DNA of 64,000 bases from Mongoliibacter ruber (GCF_003003005.1 NZ_PVTR01000002.1:1-64000), one strand, 5' to 3'; numbered from the stretch's first letter, positions 15,753 to 23,801 are shown. The notes: generated by a model not told the origin, from the letters alone. Translations and numbers: made by a program.

Positions 15753-17023
15753 TACTACTGCTTTTCATCATTTTTATCTTGTTGCTGCTTATAGGTATCC
15801 CAATTGCTTTTGCATTGGGATTGTCTTCGTTTTTTTACCTGATTTTTTCTGATCTGCCTTTTATTGTTATTCCTCAAAAAATGTATGCAGGGATAGATGT
15901 TTTTGTTTTACTGGCAATCCCTGGTTTTATTTTGGCAGGCAACCTGATGAATGCAAGTGGTATTACGGGAAGAATCATCAATTTCTGCAATGCCATACTA
16001 GGCCATGTCAGAGGTGGCTTGGGCTTGGCCAATGTAGGGGCCTCTATGCTTTTTGGTGGGATTTCAGGGACGGCTATTGCCGATACTGCGAGTATTGGCG
16101 CAGTCATGATTCCAGCTATGGAAAAAGAGGGTTATGATAAGGAATTCTCCTGTGCGGTTACAGCGACTTCATCCACTTTGGGGCCGATTATCCCTCCAAG
16201 TTTGCCGATGATCATTGCAGCAACCCTGACGGGACTTTCGGTAGGGAAGTTATTTGTGGCAGGAATAATTCCGGGAATTTTGCTTGGAGTTGGGCTTATG
16301 GGAATCACCTATGTGATTTCGGTCAAAAGAAATTACCCTAAAAAGAAAAGGGTGAGTGCCATGCAGATGGCCAAGAGTTTTTATCAGGCTTTTTGGGCAA
16401 TCATGATGACCGTATTGATCTTATTTGGAATCATCGGAGGTGTCTTCACCCCTACTGAGGCTTCTATTGCTGCCGTGGTCTATGCGATTGTGATCGGACT
16501 GTTTGTTTACCGAGAACTGAAACTTTCCATGATTCCCCGCATCATCTTGGAATCTGCCAAAACCACCGCTTCCCTGATGGTCTTGGTGGGCTTTGCCAAT
16601 CTCTTTGCCTGGATCATGACAGTGGAAGAAATTCCTCAGATGATTGCCAATGGGCTTTTGGGTTTCACGGAAAACAAGCTGATGATCCTATTGCTGATCA
16701 ATGTTCTGTTGCTTTTTGTTGGCGCTTTTATGGAAACCATTGCTGCGCTTCTGATACTATTTCCTGTTCTGTTGGGAGTGGCCATGCATGTGGGTGTGGA
16801 TCCGATACAGTTTGCCATGATCATGGTGGTCAATCTGGTGATTGGGCTGACCACGCCACCAGTTGGGATTTGTCTTTTTGTGGCTAGCAGTATCGGTAAT
16901 ATTTCCTTGGAAAAAATCAGCAAAGCTGGACTCCCTTTTCTCTTGGTGAGTCTGTTTGTGCTTTTTCTGGTAACCTATGTGCCAGAGGTTTCACTTTACC
17001 TGCCGAGTTTGTTTTATGATTGA
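15749..17023 (+). CDS. dctM: TRAP transporter large permease (DctM family)
   Basis: 424 residues, normal for DctM, with about 11-12 membrane segments. Characteristic: Gly-Ile-Pro-Ile-Ala-Phe-Ala-Leu-Gly near the start, Ala-Asn-Val-Gly-Ala-Ser-Met-Leu-Phe-Gly-Gly-Ile-Ser-Gly-Thr-Ala and Leu-Gly-Pro-Ile-Ile-Pro-Pro-Ser in the first hairpin, and Thr-Thr-Pro-Pro-Val-Gly near the C-terminus. It is the Na+-coupled ion-transporting subunit. Last gene of the operon; a perfect inverted repeat follows directly. Confidence 0.95.
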   Translation: MILLLFIIFILLLLIGIPIAFALGLSSFFYLIFSDLPFIVIPQKMYAGIDVFVLLAIPGFILAGNLMNASGITGRIINFCNAILGHVRGGLGLANVGASMLFGGISGTAIADTASIGAVMIPAMEKEGYDKEFSCAVTATSSTLGPIIPPSLPMIIAATLTGLSVGKLFVAGIIPGILLGVGLMGITYVISVKRNYPKKKRVSAMQMAKSFYQAFWAIMMTVLILFGIIGGVFTPTEASIAAVVYAIVIGLFVYRELKLSMIPRIILESAKTTASLMVLVGFANLFAWIMTVEEIPQMIANGLLGFTENKLMILLLINVLLLFVGAFMETIAALLILFPVLLGVAMHVGVDPIQFAMIMVVNLVIGLTTPPVGICLFVASSIGNISLEKISKAGLPFLLVSLFVLFLVTYVPEVSLYLPSLFYD

Positions 17024-17025
17024 TT

Positions 17026-17066
17026 TACCATGAAAAATGAAAGTTTGATTTGCGTTTTTCATGGTA
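17026..17066 (+). terminator. Inverted repeat ending the TRAP operon
   Basis: TACCATGAAAAA and TTTTTCATGGTA form a perfect 12-base stem with a 17-base loop immediately after dctM. There is no T-run after the stem, but the upper stem itself is A/T-rich. Confidence 0.55.
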
Positions 17067-17137
17067 GAAGGATGGGTATTTATTTGGATATTGTCAACAA
17101 TATAAAGCCCAACCCTTTTTGCTGTATTACAAATTCA

Positions 17138-17377
17138 TTATGAATATTTTTTGTCAATGTAATTTCTGTAATCATTTTTTTCGTCATAATCACATGGGAT
17201 AATTCCGGTCAAACTTTCATCCAACGGACTAACCGATGATTTTTCCTTTGAATCCCTTGATAACGAATTTAAATAGTTCTCTACGAGTTTGGACAGACTG
17301 ACCCTATGGCTTTTTGCATATATTTTGGCTTCGCCTATAACGTCCTTATCCAGATTTAAAGTCAGCTAGGTCTTCAT
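17138..17377 (-). pseudogene. DUF6364-like antitoxin, broken by a stop at codon 4
   Basis: Reading the minus strand from the ATG at 17375-17377 gives Met-Lys-Thr, then TAG (plus bases 17366-17368), then an intact frame of 75 codons to TAA at 17138-17140. That frame begins Leu-Thr-Leu-Asn-Leu-Asp-Lys-Asp-Val-Ile and continues Lys-Ile-Tyr-Ala-Lys-Ser-His-Arg-Val-Ser-Leu-Ser-Lys-Leu-Val-Glu-Asn-Tyr. This is the ribbon-helix-helix-like pattern of DUF6364 antitoxins, which normally read Lys at codon 4 and sit beside a PIN-domain toxin. No toxin gene follows. A single AAG-to-TAG change explains the break; a sequencing error cannot be excluded. Confidence 0.6.
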
Positions 17378-17449
17378 GACACAGTTGTTTACGTGGAAAA
17401 TAAAAAATTATTACGTAAGTTGTGTTTTGAAGACGTTTTTTCTATGATC

Positions 17450-17576
17450 CGTGATTCAGCTTGGAGACGGCAGGCATTCGGAGACGTTATCTTCCAACCT
17501 ATTCCTAATTTCTTAAAAGTACTGGTTTTCATAGTTAATCGGAACGACCCGCTGTATCCAAGGTGATGTTGTGGCT
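17450..17576. repeat. Palindromic cassette-type element 4 (attC-like)
   Basis: Homologous over its length to the element at 2338-2475. It shares ATTCAGCTTGGAGACGG exactly (17454-17470), then CCAACCTATTCCTAATTTCT in the centre against CCAGCCTACTCCTAACTTCT, and the right arm CCGCTGTATCCAAGGTGATGTT. The arms pair imperfectly. It ends 9 bases before the stop of the minus-strand antitoxin gene, the same gene/element arrangement as in the first 4 kb. Confidence 0.65.
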
Positions 17577-17584
17577 TCGTTTTT

Positions 17585-17869
17585 TTACGTCGATATAGGG
17601 TTTATTCTTAATTGACCGCCAACAGCTTTTAATACTTTTATTATTGTTTCAAATTGAGGCTTTGAACCTGCTGATAGGGCTTTATACAAACTTGGTCTAC
17701 TCATGCCAGTTTCTTCCGCTATTTTGGACATCCCAATTGCTTTTGCAATGTGCCCAAGTGCAACAACAACATCATCATTATCCCCTTCCTCCAAAACAGA
17801 ATTTAAATATTCAGCAATCATTTCTTTGCTGTCCAAATAATCTGCAATATCAAATTTTGATGTTTCCAT
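17585..17869 (-). CDS. Addiction-module antidote protein (HTH, HigA/HI1420 type)
   Basis: 94 residues. The N-terminal half (Lys-Phe-Asp-Ile-Ala-Asp-Tyr-Leu-Asp-Ser) is typical of the antidote family TIGR02684. The C-terminal half is a helix-turn-helix: Met-Ser-Lys-Ile-Ala-Glu-Glu-Thr-Gly-Met-Ser-Arg-Pro-Ser-Leu-Tyr-Lys-Ala-Leu, then Pro-Gln-Phe-Glu-Thr-Ile. Such proteins bind and neutralise a Gp49/HigB-type toxin and repress their own operon. The toxin gene lies just upstream on the same strand (toxin first, as is usual in this family) but is interrupted by a stop, so this antidote appears to be an orphan. A cassette-type element follows its stop. Confidence 0.85.
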   Translation of the reverse strand: METSKFDIADYLDSKEMIAEYLNSVLEEGDNDDVVVALGHIAKAIGMSKIAEETGMSRPSLYKALSAGSKPQFETIIKVLKAVGGQLRINPIST

Positions 17870-17872
17870 TTT

Positions 17873-18172
17873 TTATTTTTTTATCCTTTTCCAAATTTTC
17901 TTTGCTTTTTCAATATCCTTTTGCTGAGTTGACTTTTCTCCACCCACAAGAAGAATAATTATTTTCCCTTCCCTCTCCTTGAAGTAGATTCTATATCCTT
18001 TGGCATAGTCTATTCTCAATTCATGAATCCCTTCACCAACGGGTTTACAATCCCCGAAATGTTCATCAATTTCAAGTTTTTAGATTCTGAACAAAATTTT
18101 TGCTTTTGCTCTCAAATCCTTCAATTTTCTCAGCCATTTGTCAAATTCAACAGTCTTCTCAATAAAAAACAT
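17873..18172 (-). pseudogene. HigB/Gp49-type toxin with internal stop codon
   Basis: Minus-strand frame of 99 codons from ATG (18170-18172) to TAA (17873-17875). It is interrupted by TAA at codon 31 (plus bases 18080-18082). Before the stop the frame reads Phe-Ile-Glu-Lys-Thr-Val-Glu-Phe-Asp-Lys-Trp-Leu. After it come Phe-Gly-Asp-Cys-Lys-Pro-Val-Gly-Glu-Gly-Ile-His-Glu-Leu-Arg-Ile-Asp-Tyr and Gly-Tyr-Arg-Ile-Tyr-Phe, ending Leu-Leu-Val-Gly-Gly-Glu-Lys-Ser-Thr-Gln; together these are the conserved core of RelE/HigB-like killer proteins (TIGR02683). Length and both ends are normal, so one point mutation separates it from a full gene. It ends three bases before the antidote start. Confidence 0.75.
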
Positions 18173-18491
18173 TTAATTACCTGTCTTCATTTGGATACAA
18201 AATTACATCATTTCTCTAGATTAAAAAAATTACTTCGTATTGCCTGGGGTTCTTTTAAAATGTGCCACAAAAGTTCGCTCCACGAAACTACTTCGCTATT
18301 TGTTCTATATGTCATACATAGCGAAACAGTTGCAGATATATTTTAATAATCTAAATCTAATACCATAAAAGGTAATCTCCTCTTATCTGAAATTACAAAT
18401 TCATTTTGATAAAAAGGCGAAGTTACTTCCGACAATGTGCGAAACACGCTTAGCGTACTTGCCAAATTTCAGTCACATGGATTTATAGGAT
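18173..18491. other. Gene-free spacer right of the toxin-antitoxin remnant
   Basis: About 320 AT-rich bases with no convincing gene. It must hold the promoter of the toxin-antidote pair (reading left) and the 3' region of the lipoprotein gene (18492). A short palindrome ACGCTTAGCGT occurs near 18448; I can assign no role. Confidence 0.5.
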
Positions 18492-19655
18492 TCAGACCCC
18501 ACCAAAGCTCATCCTCACAAATCCCAATTCATCATCCACATTCACGTAATACCAGATTTTCCCGTCTTTGACAAAGGCAAAAGTAGGCACACTGCCCAAT
18601 TCGGTAAGATCTGATTCACCTAGAAGATTAAAATTTTCATCCAAAACGCTCAAAAATAATTTGGATAAAGGCTTTTCTTCGGCTGATTGAAATAAGGGCC
18701 AATCAGTATTTCCCGTGGGGCTTGTTTCGAAGGAAAACCTGTAATACTTTTTGTTTTGTTCATCCCAAATCAATGGCTGAAAGTTGATTTCTGCATATAT
18801 GTCTTCGATGACTTCCCTTAGCTGCTTCTCTGACTTAACTTCTGATGGATATCCGCCTTTCTTAGCTTTTGCCGATAGTTGAGGAGTATAGTCCACATGG
18901 TAAACACTGTCTTTTTTCAAATCCAAAATATATAGATCTGTATAGCCTGTGCTGGATAAAACCAGCTTATCCCCAAACTTTTGAACAGTTTTTATAGAAG
19001 TAATAATCGTAGACAATTTTTCAGTAGTTCCATTCACCACATAATCCGGCAATTCATCTTCACCGGGCAATTCCATTTTTTTAATGGTTTTGGCTTCAAA
19101 ATCTACTTTTGACAATGATCCTTTCGGGCTCTTCCAAGGGTTTATCAGCAAACCGTAAACCACATCTCCGCCTTCTAAAGCAAAAGATTTGTTGTGAAAA
19201 CTTTCTCCTTCTAACAAACTGTCTCCTTCAAACTTATCCTTCTCTATCTTTAGGTGCGATAACTTTTTGCCTTTAAGGTCAAATATGCCCATTCCCTGAT
19301 GGATTGCGAGTATAATTTGATTATCATCCGGCAGACTCATCCAATTGACAAAGAACCCGACTCCATTTGGCCCTTCTTTTTCGAAAGGTACTTTTCTCTC
19401 CAATCCCAATTCATCAAGATCGATAATGTCTAAAGTAAAAGCCTGATTGTCCCATAAATAAAGCTTGGAGTTATCCGAGTTCATCGTGCTTGACCACAGG
19501 CCTCCTCTAAGGTTGATGATTTCCTCTCCTGGATCCACTACCACAGTATCCATTTGGAAAGTGATATTTGAAAAGTCAGTTGTGGTTTCAGTTTCATTCC
19601 CGCCTCCACAGGCAAAGATGAGTGTGGAAAGTAGCGCTATTGCATAGTTTTTCAT
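18492..19655 (-). CDS. DUF4221-like lipoprotein A
   Basis: 387 residues with a lipoprotein signal (Leu-Ile-Phe-Ala-Cys16-Gly-Gly-Gly). The body reads like a degenerate beta-propeller: Tyr-Leu-Trp-Asp-Asn, Asp-Ile-Ile-Asp-Leu-Asp-Glu-Leu, and Tyr-Ile-Leu-Asp-Leu-Lys-Lys-Asp. Near the end is Asp-Glu-Leu-Gly-Phe-Val-Arg-Met-Ser-Phe. This pattern fits the Bacteroidota DUF4221 group of 6-bladed-propeller-like lipoproteins, function unknown. The neighbour at 19744 is a clear paralogue: both have a Met-Asp-Thr-Val-x-Val-Asp stretch after the signal, Glu-Gly-Pro-x-Gly-Val-Gly near residue 95, Tyr-x-Glu-Ile-x-(Phe/Tyr) in the middle, and the same C-terminal Glu-Leu-Gly-Phe-Val block. Probable tandem duplication. 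Confidence 0.7.
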   Translation of the reverse strand: MKNYAIALLSTLIFACGGGNETETTTDFSNITFQMDTVVVDPGEEIINLRGGLWSSTMNSDNSKLYLWDNQAFTLDIIDLDELGLERKVPFEKEGPNGVGFFVNWMSLPDDNQIILAIHQGMGIFDLKGKKLSHLKIEKDKFEGDSLLEGESFHNKSFALEGGDVVYGLLINPWKSPKGSLSKVDFEAKTIKKMELPGEDELPDYVVNGTTEKLSTIITSIKTVQKFGDKLVLSSTGYTDLYILDLKKDSVYHVDYTPQLSAKAKKGGYPSEVKSEKQLREVIEDIYAEINFQPLIWDEQNKKYYRFSFETSPTGNTDWPLFQSAEEKPLSKLFLSVLDENFNLLGESDLTELGSVPTFAFVKDGKIWYYVNVDDELGFVRMSFGGV

Positions 19656-19743
19656 AAAAGAGGAAATTTGAACATCAATTTAACCACTATTCTTTTAATT
19701 CAAAAAGGAAAATTTAGAATATAGTTATTGGGATCAGGTTAAA

Positions 19744-20856
19744 TCAATCTAGGCTTATCTTTACAAAACCCAATTCATCTTCCACATTTTCGTGAAGCCA
19801 AATGCTGTTATCCTTCCAAAAATAAACTTGGGGTATGGTGTTCATTTCAGGAATGAAAGATTCGCTCAACAGTTTGAAGTCCTTGTCATAGGCTACTAAA
19901 TGGATATCAAATTTCAAGGGTAAATCATCTGTCTTTTCCCTTACCTTCTTCATAGTGAATCTGTAGAAGTTGCCATTTGATGGATTTCTGACAAGTTGCT
20001 TGTATTCGATTTCAAAATACATCTTTCGAGCAATGTCTTCGAATTCATCGCTATCCTCCGTTTCATTTTTGTATGATCCTGACTTACCCGCTGACAATTT
20101 ATCAGCTTCAACCGTTAGTTTTTGGATTTCATCTGTTAGAATATTATAAGTGAAAATGTCATTATTGGAGGTATTTGAAATATAGATCAAGTCATTAATC
20201 TTTATCATATCAATTGGCTGTATAATTGACTTCATCGATTTACCGCTCTTGAGGGTAACATTGAAGTCATTGATGACTTTCAATTCTTCAATTTCTATTT
20301 TTTCCATTTGATCCTTTTCCAGGTCCACCAAAGCAAGGAATTTGAAATCACTTCCTCTGGAGTATACAGGGCTTACGAATTTTGTAGGGGTATTCAGAAA
20401 GCAGAAATTATTCGTAAAACGATCTGAAGCTTCTTGCAATTCTTTGAAAAATTCGAAGTCCCTGAATCTTACTTCATTAGTTTTATTGCCCGCTACATCC
20501 AAAAAGTTCAAACCAAAATAATTGCCAAAAACAAAAAGACTATCTCCCAAAAAATAAAATCTGCTAACATTTTCACCCACACCTTCGGGACCCTCTTGTT
20601 CGATGTTGATCCTATCCTTGATTGATAAATCTTCAAGATCTAATACTTCAATCTCAGCGGTTTTATTGCTATAGTGATATAGAGTGGAAAGTTTATTATC
20701 AAAATCACTTAAAAAAAGATTGGTGGCCCCCATGATTATTCCTCCTTTGGAGTCCACCATCACGGTATCCATTTTATAATCAAGCTGACCGTCACTGCCA
20801 CCTTTTGGGCTACATGCAAATCCAAGGATTAAAAGAACAATCACCAGGTATCTCAT
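19744..20856 (-). CDS. DUF4221-like lipoprotein B
   Basis: 370 residues with a lipobox ending in Phe-Ala-Cys15-Ser and the same layout as the 18492 gene 88 bases downstream: Met-Asp-Thr-Val-Met-Val-Asp, Glu-Gly-Pro-Glu-Gly-Val-Gly, and a closing Glu-Asn-Val-Glu-Asp-Glu-Leu-Gly-Phe-Val-Lys-Ile-Ser-Leu. It is predicted to sit on a membrane surface, as other DUF4221 proteins. Function is unknown; no enzyme motif is visible. Two 33-base direct repeats carrying perfect palindromes lie about 120-165 bases upstream of its start and may control the pair. Confidence 0.7.
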   Translation of the reverse strand: MRYLVIVLLILGFACSPKGGSDGQLDYKMDTVMVDSKGGIIMGATNLFLSDFDNKLSTLYHYSNKTAEIEVLDLEDLSIKDRINIEQEGPEGVGENVSRFYFLGDSLFVFGNYFGLNFLDVAGNKTNEVRFRDFEFFKELQEASDRFTNNFCFLNTPTKFVSPVYSRGSDFKFLALVDLEKDQMEKIEIEELKVINDFNVTLKSGKSMKSIIQPIDMIKINDLIYISNTSNNDIFTYNILTDEIQKLTVEADKLSAGKSGSYKNETEDSDEFEDIARKMYFEIEYKQLVRNPSNGNFYRFTMKKVREKTDDLPLKFDIHLVAYDKDFKLLSESFIPEMNTIPQVYFWKDNSIWLHENVEDELGFVKISLD

Positions 20857-20963
20857 AGAATTAAATGTTTAAGCTAACCTAAAGATATAATTGTAAAGAT
20901 GAAAGGGCATTGCCTGAATATTAGGCTAGAGTACCGTTATTGTTGAGTAAGCCCCGATGTTTT

Positions 20964-21026
20964 GGATATTTTTACTAGTCGACTAGGTAAATTATCGGGT
21001 ATTTTCACTAGTGCACTAGGTAAATC
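20964..21026. repeat. Tandem 33-base units with 12-base palindromes
   Basis: Two direct repeats share ATTTT-ACTAGT-ACTAGGTAAAT-ATCGG. Each holds a perfect 12-base palindrome: CTAGTCGACTAG (20975-20986) and CTAGTGCACTAG (21008-21019), exactly 33 bases apart. A third, partial unit (ATTTTACTATGGG) follows. Palindromes on the same helix face look like operators for a dimeric regulator. Confidence 0.6.
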
Positions 21027-21214
21027 ATCGGATAATTTTACTATGGGTCTGAAGATTTCTTTCGGAGGATTGTGTGATGGAGGGTGTATTAATTCTCTTT
21101 GATTTTTCTTCCTCTATTAATTTTCTCCTCATCCCATCCCTGTTTTTGGCGGAAAGCTTTTTCAACTCTTAAACATTATTTGGCCAAAAACCATAAAACA
21201 CGCTATCATTTAAA

Positions 21215-21263
21215 CCCCGGGTAGCTACCCGGGGCTATTCAAAGTTCAACCCTTTCAGGGTTA
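21215..21263. repeat. Perfect palindrome plus hairpin (REP-like)
   Basis: CCCCGGGTAGCTACCCGGGG (21215-21234) is a perfect 20-base palindrome, followed by AACCCTTTCAGGGTT (21249-21263). This pairing recalls intergenic repeats often seen in Bacteroidota genomes. Confidence 0.6.
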
Positions 21264-21297
21264 TTAATAACTCTACCATTGACAGATTTGTTGGGGT

Positions 21298-21374
21298 CGT
21301 CATCCGTAGGAAGGATCTCCTAGCCTATACGTTAGGAGATCCTTCGCTTCCACATGCTCCGGTTCAGGATGACG
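21298..21374. repeat. Nested hairpin repeat (REP-like)
   Basis: Outer arms CGTCATCC (21298-21305) and GGATGACG (21367-21374) enclose a perfect 11-base stem AGGATCTCCTA (21312-21322) / TAGGAGATCCT (21333-21343). It resembles the GTCATCC...GGATGAC repeats scattered in this phylum. Copies elsewhere in the genome cannot be counted here. Confidence 0.6.
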
Positions 21375-21552
21375 TACACCAATTGTCATTCCCTTTCTGT
21401 AAATAAATTTTAAAAACTCAGAATGTCAGCACTTCCCTTAATCCCGTATTCTTCCAAATTCTCGCTTTTCAAATGATTTGCTAAACTGAACACAAAAAAG
21501 CCTCGTCAATCGTAAATCGTCATTCGTAATTCTCCCCTTCATCCTTCCATTC

Positions 21553-22305
21553 CTACCCATCCAACCACTCCTTCAGCGCCCCGACTTTCTCTCTGCTCAC
21601 CAAAATATCATTGTCTGGGCAGTCTTTGAGTTTGATTTTTAGTCTGCTGTTGGAATAGGTGTGGATTTCAGATATGGCTGCAAAGGAGGCGATATATTTT
21701 CTGTTCAATCTGAAAAACTTCCTGGGGTCAAGCAAACCCTCCAATTGGTCTAAGGTATAATCCAAAACAAACTTCCTCCCAGAATCATGTTGCAGAAAAG
21801 TCACCCGTTCTTCACTGAAAAAAAATGCGCCTTCTTCGGTTGGTACAGATTGAATTTTCTCTCCGATTTTGACCATAAAGCGGCTTTTATATTCCTTTAG
21901 CTCTGCCTGCAAAAGGGACTTCAACTGAGCCAAATCCAATGCTTGGCCTACTCTCATTTCCTTGAATTTCTCCAAGGCAAGAATTAGCTCTTTAGGGTCA
22001 ATTGGTTTTAGTAAATAATCAATCGAATTGAGCTTAAAAGCCCTAATGGCATATTGGTCATATGCTGTAGTGAAAATAATGGGTGAACGTACTTTTACCT
22101 TTTCAAAAATTTCAAAACTCAAGCCATCAGCCAATTGGATATCGCAGAAAATCAGGTCAGGTGCTATCTCACTGCCCAACCATTCAACAGCTGATTCGAT
22201 AGAGTCCAATCCTGAGGTAATTGTAGCTTGAGGAAGCTCCAATGCTATCAATCCTTCAAGCCTCCGGACTGCATGCCTCTCATCTTCTATGATCAGTACT
22301 TTCAT
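21553..22305 (-). CDS. LytTR-family response regulator
   Basis: 250 residues. The receiver domain (1-115) has the acidic pair Glu7-Asp8, phospho-acceptor Asp55 in Leu-Ile-Phe-Cys-Asp-Ile-Gln, the Thr-Thr-Ala-Tyr switch region, and Lys100 in Tyr-Leu-Leu-Lys-Pro-Ile. The C-terminal LytTR DNA-binding domain (about 140-248) has Phe-Phe-Arg-Leu-Asn-Arg-Lys-Tyr-Ile and the final Val-Ser-Arg-Glu-Lys-Val. LytTR proteins bind direct repeats about 21 bases apart, and such repeats are present upstream of the TonB receptor gene at 26796. Encoded 69 bases downstream of its histidine kinase. Confidence 0.95.
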   Translation of the reverse strand: MKVLIIEDERHAVRRLEGLIALELPQATITSGLDSIESAVEWLGSEIAPDLIFCDIQLADGLSFEIFEKVKVRSPIIFTTAYDQYAIRAFKLNSIDYLLKPIDPKELILALEKFKEMRVGQALDLAQLKSLLQAELKEYKSRFMVKIGEKIQSVPTEEGAFFFSEERVTFLQHDSGRKFVLDYTLDQLEGLLDPRKFFRLNRKYIASFAAISEIHTYSNSRLKIKLKDCPDNDILVSREKVGALKEWLDG

Positions 22306-22374
22306 CTTCGTTTGAATTCATATTTATTGATCAGGTACTCACATGAGGCAAACTGGGAATCTTTCATAAAAGAA

Positions 22375-23511
22375 TCATTCCATTGTGTGTTTTTTTCCCT
22401 CATCCTTGAATTCGCGATTATCAACGCGCAGCAAAGGAAGTGATACAATAAATTCATGCTTTGTTTTACGGATCTCCAATTGTCTATCGCTCAACAGTTC
22501 GTACCTCTTTTTGATATTTTCTAAGCCAATACCTGAAACTTCTTCCTCTTGACTGGATTTTGGTTGTAGGATATTTCTCACCTCCAAGCTTTGCCCATTT
22601 TGATGGATAAACACCTTCAAAGGGTTTTGGCGACTTGCTACATTATGTTTAATGGCATTTTCCAATAGCAACTGTAAAGAGAGTGGAGGAATAAAATAAC
22701 CTGAGACATCAGTAACCTCTACAAAGTATTCCAAGCTGCTTTCAAACCTGATTTTTTGGAGGCTCAGGTAATTTTCAGCAAAAACCAGTTCCTCCTCCAA
22801 ACTTACCAATTCTTCATTTTGTACTTCCAATACATACCGGTATATCCGTGAAAGCTGCTGGATAAAATCAGCAGACTTATCCGGGCTTTCATAGACAAGG
22901 TTAGAGAGGACGTTGAGGGAATTAAAAAGGAAATGTGGGTTGAGCTGATTTTTTAATGATTGGTATTGGCTGGCTAATTTTTCGGATCTCAATTTTTCTG
23001 CCTCAATTGCAGCATTTCTCCATTCAAAAAGCCATGATCTGGATATAAATATAGCAATGATAATCACTGCAATAATAATTGGATAAAGGGTATTTGTCAG
23101 TATTCTTAACCAGGATATATTAGAAAACGTCACTTCTTCCACTGTGATGACTACATACAGTGTAATGAGTATGTAACTGACCACAAAACAATAAAGCAAA
23201 TATGTCCCTGTAGTAAATACCAATCGCTTTACAGGTTGCTGAATCCAAGATATCCTTTTATCAAAGTAATTTTCTACAGTGAATCCTCCAAAGCTAATAG
23301 TCGAGGACATCAAAAATGAAAACAAAAACTCAGGGAAAATACTCTTCAAACCTTCAAATGAAAGTAAGCAAGCCGGGCATTGGATCAGCATGAGCACCGC
23401 AGCTATCAAAAGATTGAGCAAAATAAACCTGCCTAAAGAATTGAAAATGGTAGCGGATACAAAAACCTTCTTAGACCATGATTTAGGATAAATCTGAGCT
23501 TGATCTCTCAT
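22375..23511 (-). CDS. Membrane histidine kinase of the LytS/YehU type
   Basis: 378 residues. The N-terminal half has four predicted membrane segments (about 28-48, 60-78, 98-122, 138-157). The His_kinase domain has Gln-Leu-Asn-Pro-His193-Phe-Leu-Phe-Asn-Ser-Leu-Asn, the phosphorylated histidine motif of this class. The ATP-binding domain has Leu-Leu-Leu-Glu-Asn-Ala-Ile-Lys-His-Asn near 288 and Gly-Ile-Gly-Leu-Glu-Asn near 337. It senses an unknown signal at the inner membrane and phosphorylates the adjacent LytTR regulator. Only 2 bases separate its start from the small lipoprotein gene upstream. Confidence 0.94.
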   Translation of the reverse strand: MRDQAQIYPKSWSKKVFVSATIFNSLGRFILLNLLIAAVLMLIQCPACLLSFEGLKSIFPEFLFSFLMSSTISFGGFTVENYFDKRISWIQQPVKRLVFTTGTYLLYCFVVSYILITLYVVITVEEVTFSNISWLRILTNTLYPIIIAVIIIAIFISRSWLFEWRNAAIEAEKLRSEKLASQYQSLKNQLNPHFLFNSLNVLSNLVYESPDKSADFIQQLSRIYRYVLEVQNEELVSLEEELVFAENYLSLQKIRFESSLEYFVEVTDVSGYFIPPLSLQLLLENAIKHNVASRQNPLKVFIHQNGQSLEVRNILQPKSSQEEEVSGIGLENIKKRYELLSDRQLEIRKTKHEFIVSLPLLRVDNREFKDEGKKHTME

Positions 23512-23513
23512 TT

Positions 23514-23801
23514 TTAAGATTTGTTTTTCTTAGAAGAATTAGATGCTAAAATACCCCATCCCCCCGAGCCAAGGAGAAAACCCAATGCATACCACGAACC
23601 ATTATTATTTGGGGCATACATGGCAATTTCTGAATCAAAAAAACTGACTATCAAGCCTATAGGAGCAATTAATCCATGTACAAATCCCCAAAGAAAGCCA
23701 TACTCTTTCCCTTCTAAAGACGCTTCCATAGGTACATTTTCAGCACAACTTGAAAGGAGAACAATACTTATCGCAATAATGAGAAATTTACTGGTTTTCA
23801 T
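23514..23801 (-). CDS. Small lipoprotein with two membrane-like segments
   Basis: 95 residues. The lipoprotein signal ends in Leu-Leu-Ser-Ser-Cys19. Afterwards Gly-Phe-Leu-Trp-Gly-Phe-Val-His-Gly-Leu-Ile-Ala-Pro-Ile-Gly-Leu-Ile-Val-Ser-Phe and Trp-Tyr-Ala-Leu-Gly-Phe-Leu-Leu-Gly form two hydrophobic hairpin-like stretches. The pattern recurs in Bacteroidota hypothetical proteins; I know of no function. It is the first gene of the transcript that continues into the LytS-type kinase and the LytTR regulator, so it may be an accessory sensor component; that is inference from position. Confidence 0.7.
   Translation of the reverse strand: MKTSKFLIIAISIVLLSSCAENVPMEASLEGKEYGFLWGFVHGLIAPIGLIVSFFDSEIAMYAPNNNGSWYALGFLLGSGGWGILASNSSKKNKS

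Larger units (their letters stand above)
20857..21552. other. Repeat-rich gene-free spacer
   Basis: About 700 bases without a gene. In order: paired palindromic direct repeats (20964-21026), a 20-base perfect palindrome with an adjoining small hairpin (21215-21263), a large nested hairpin (21298-21374), and low-complexity sequence with repeated TCGTAAATCGTCATTCG-like words near 21508-21534. It separates the minus-strand lipoprotein pair from the minus-strand LytTR regulator. Confidence 0.6.
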
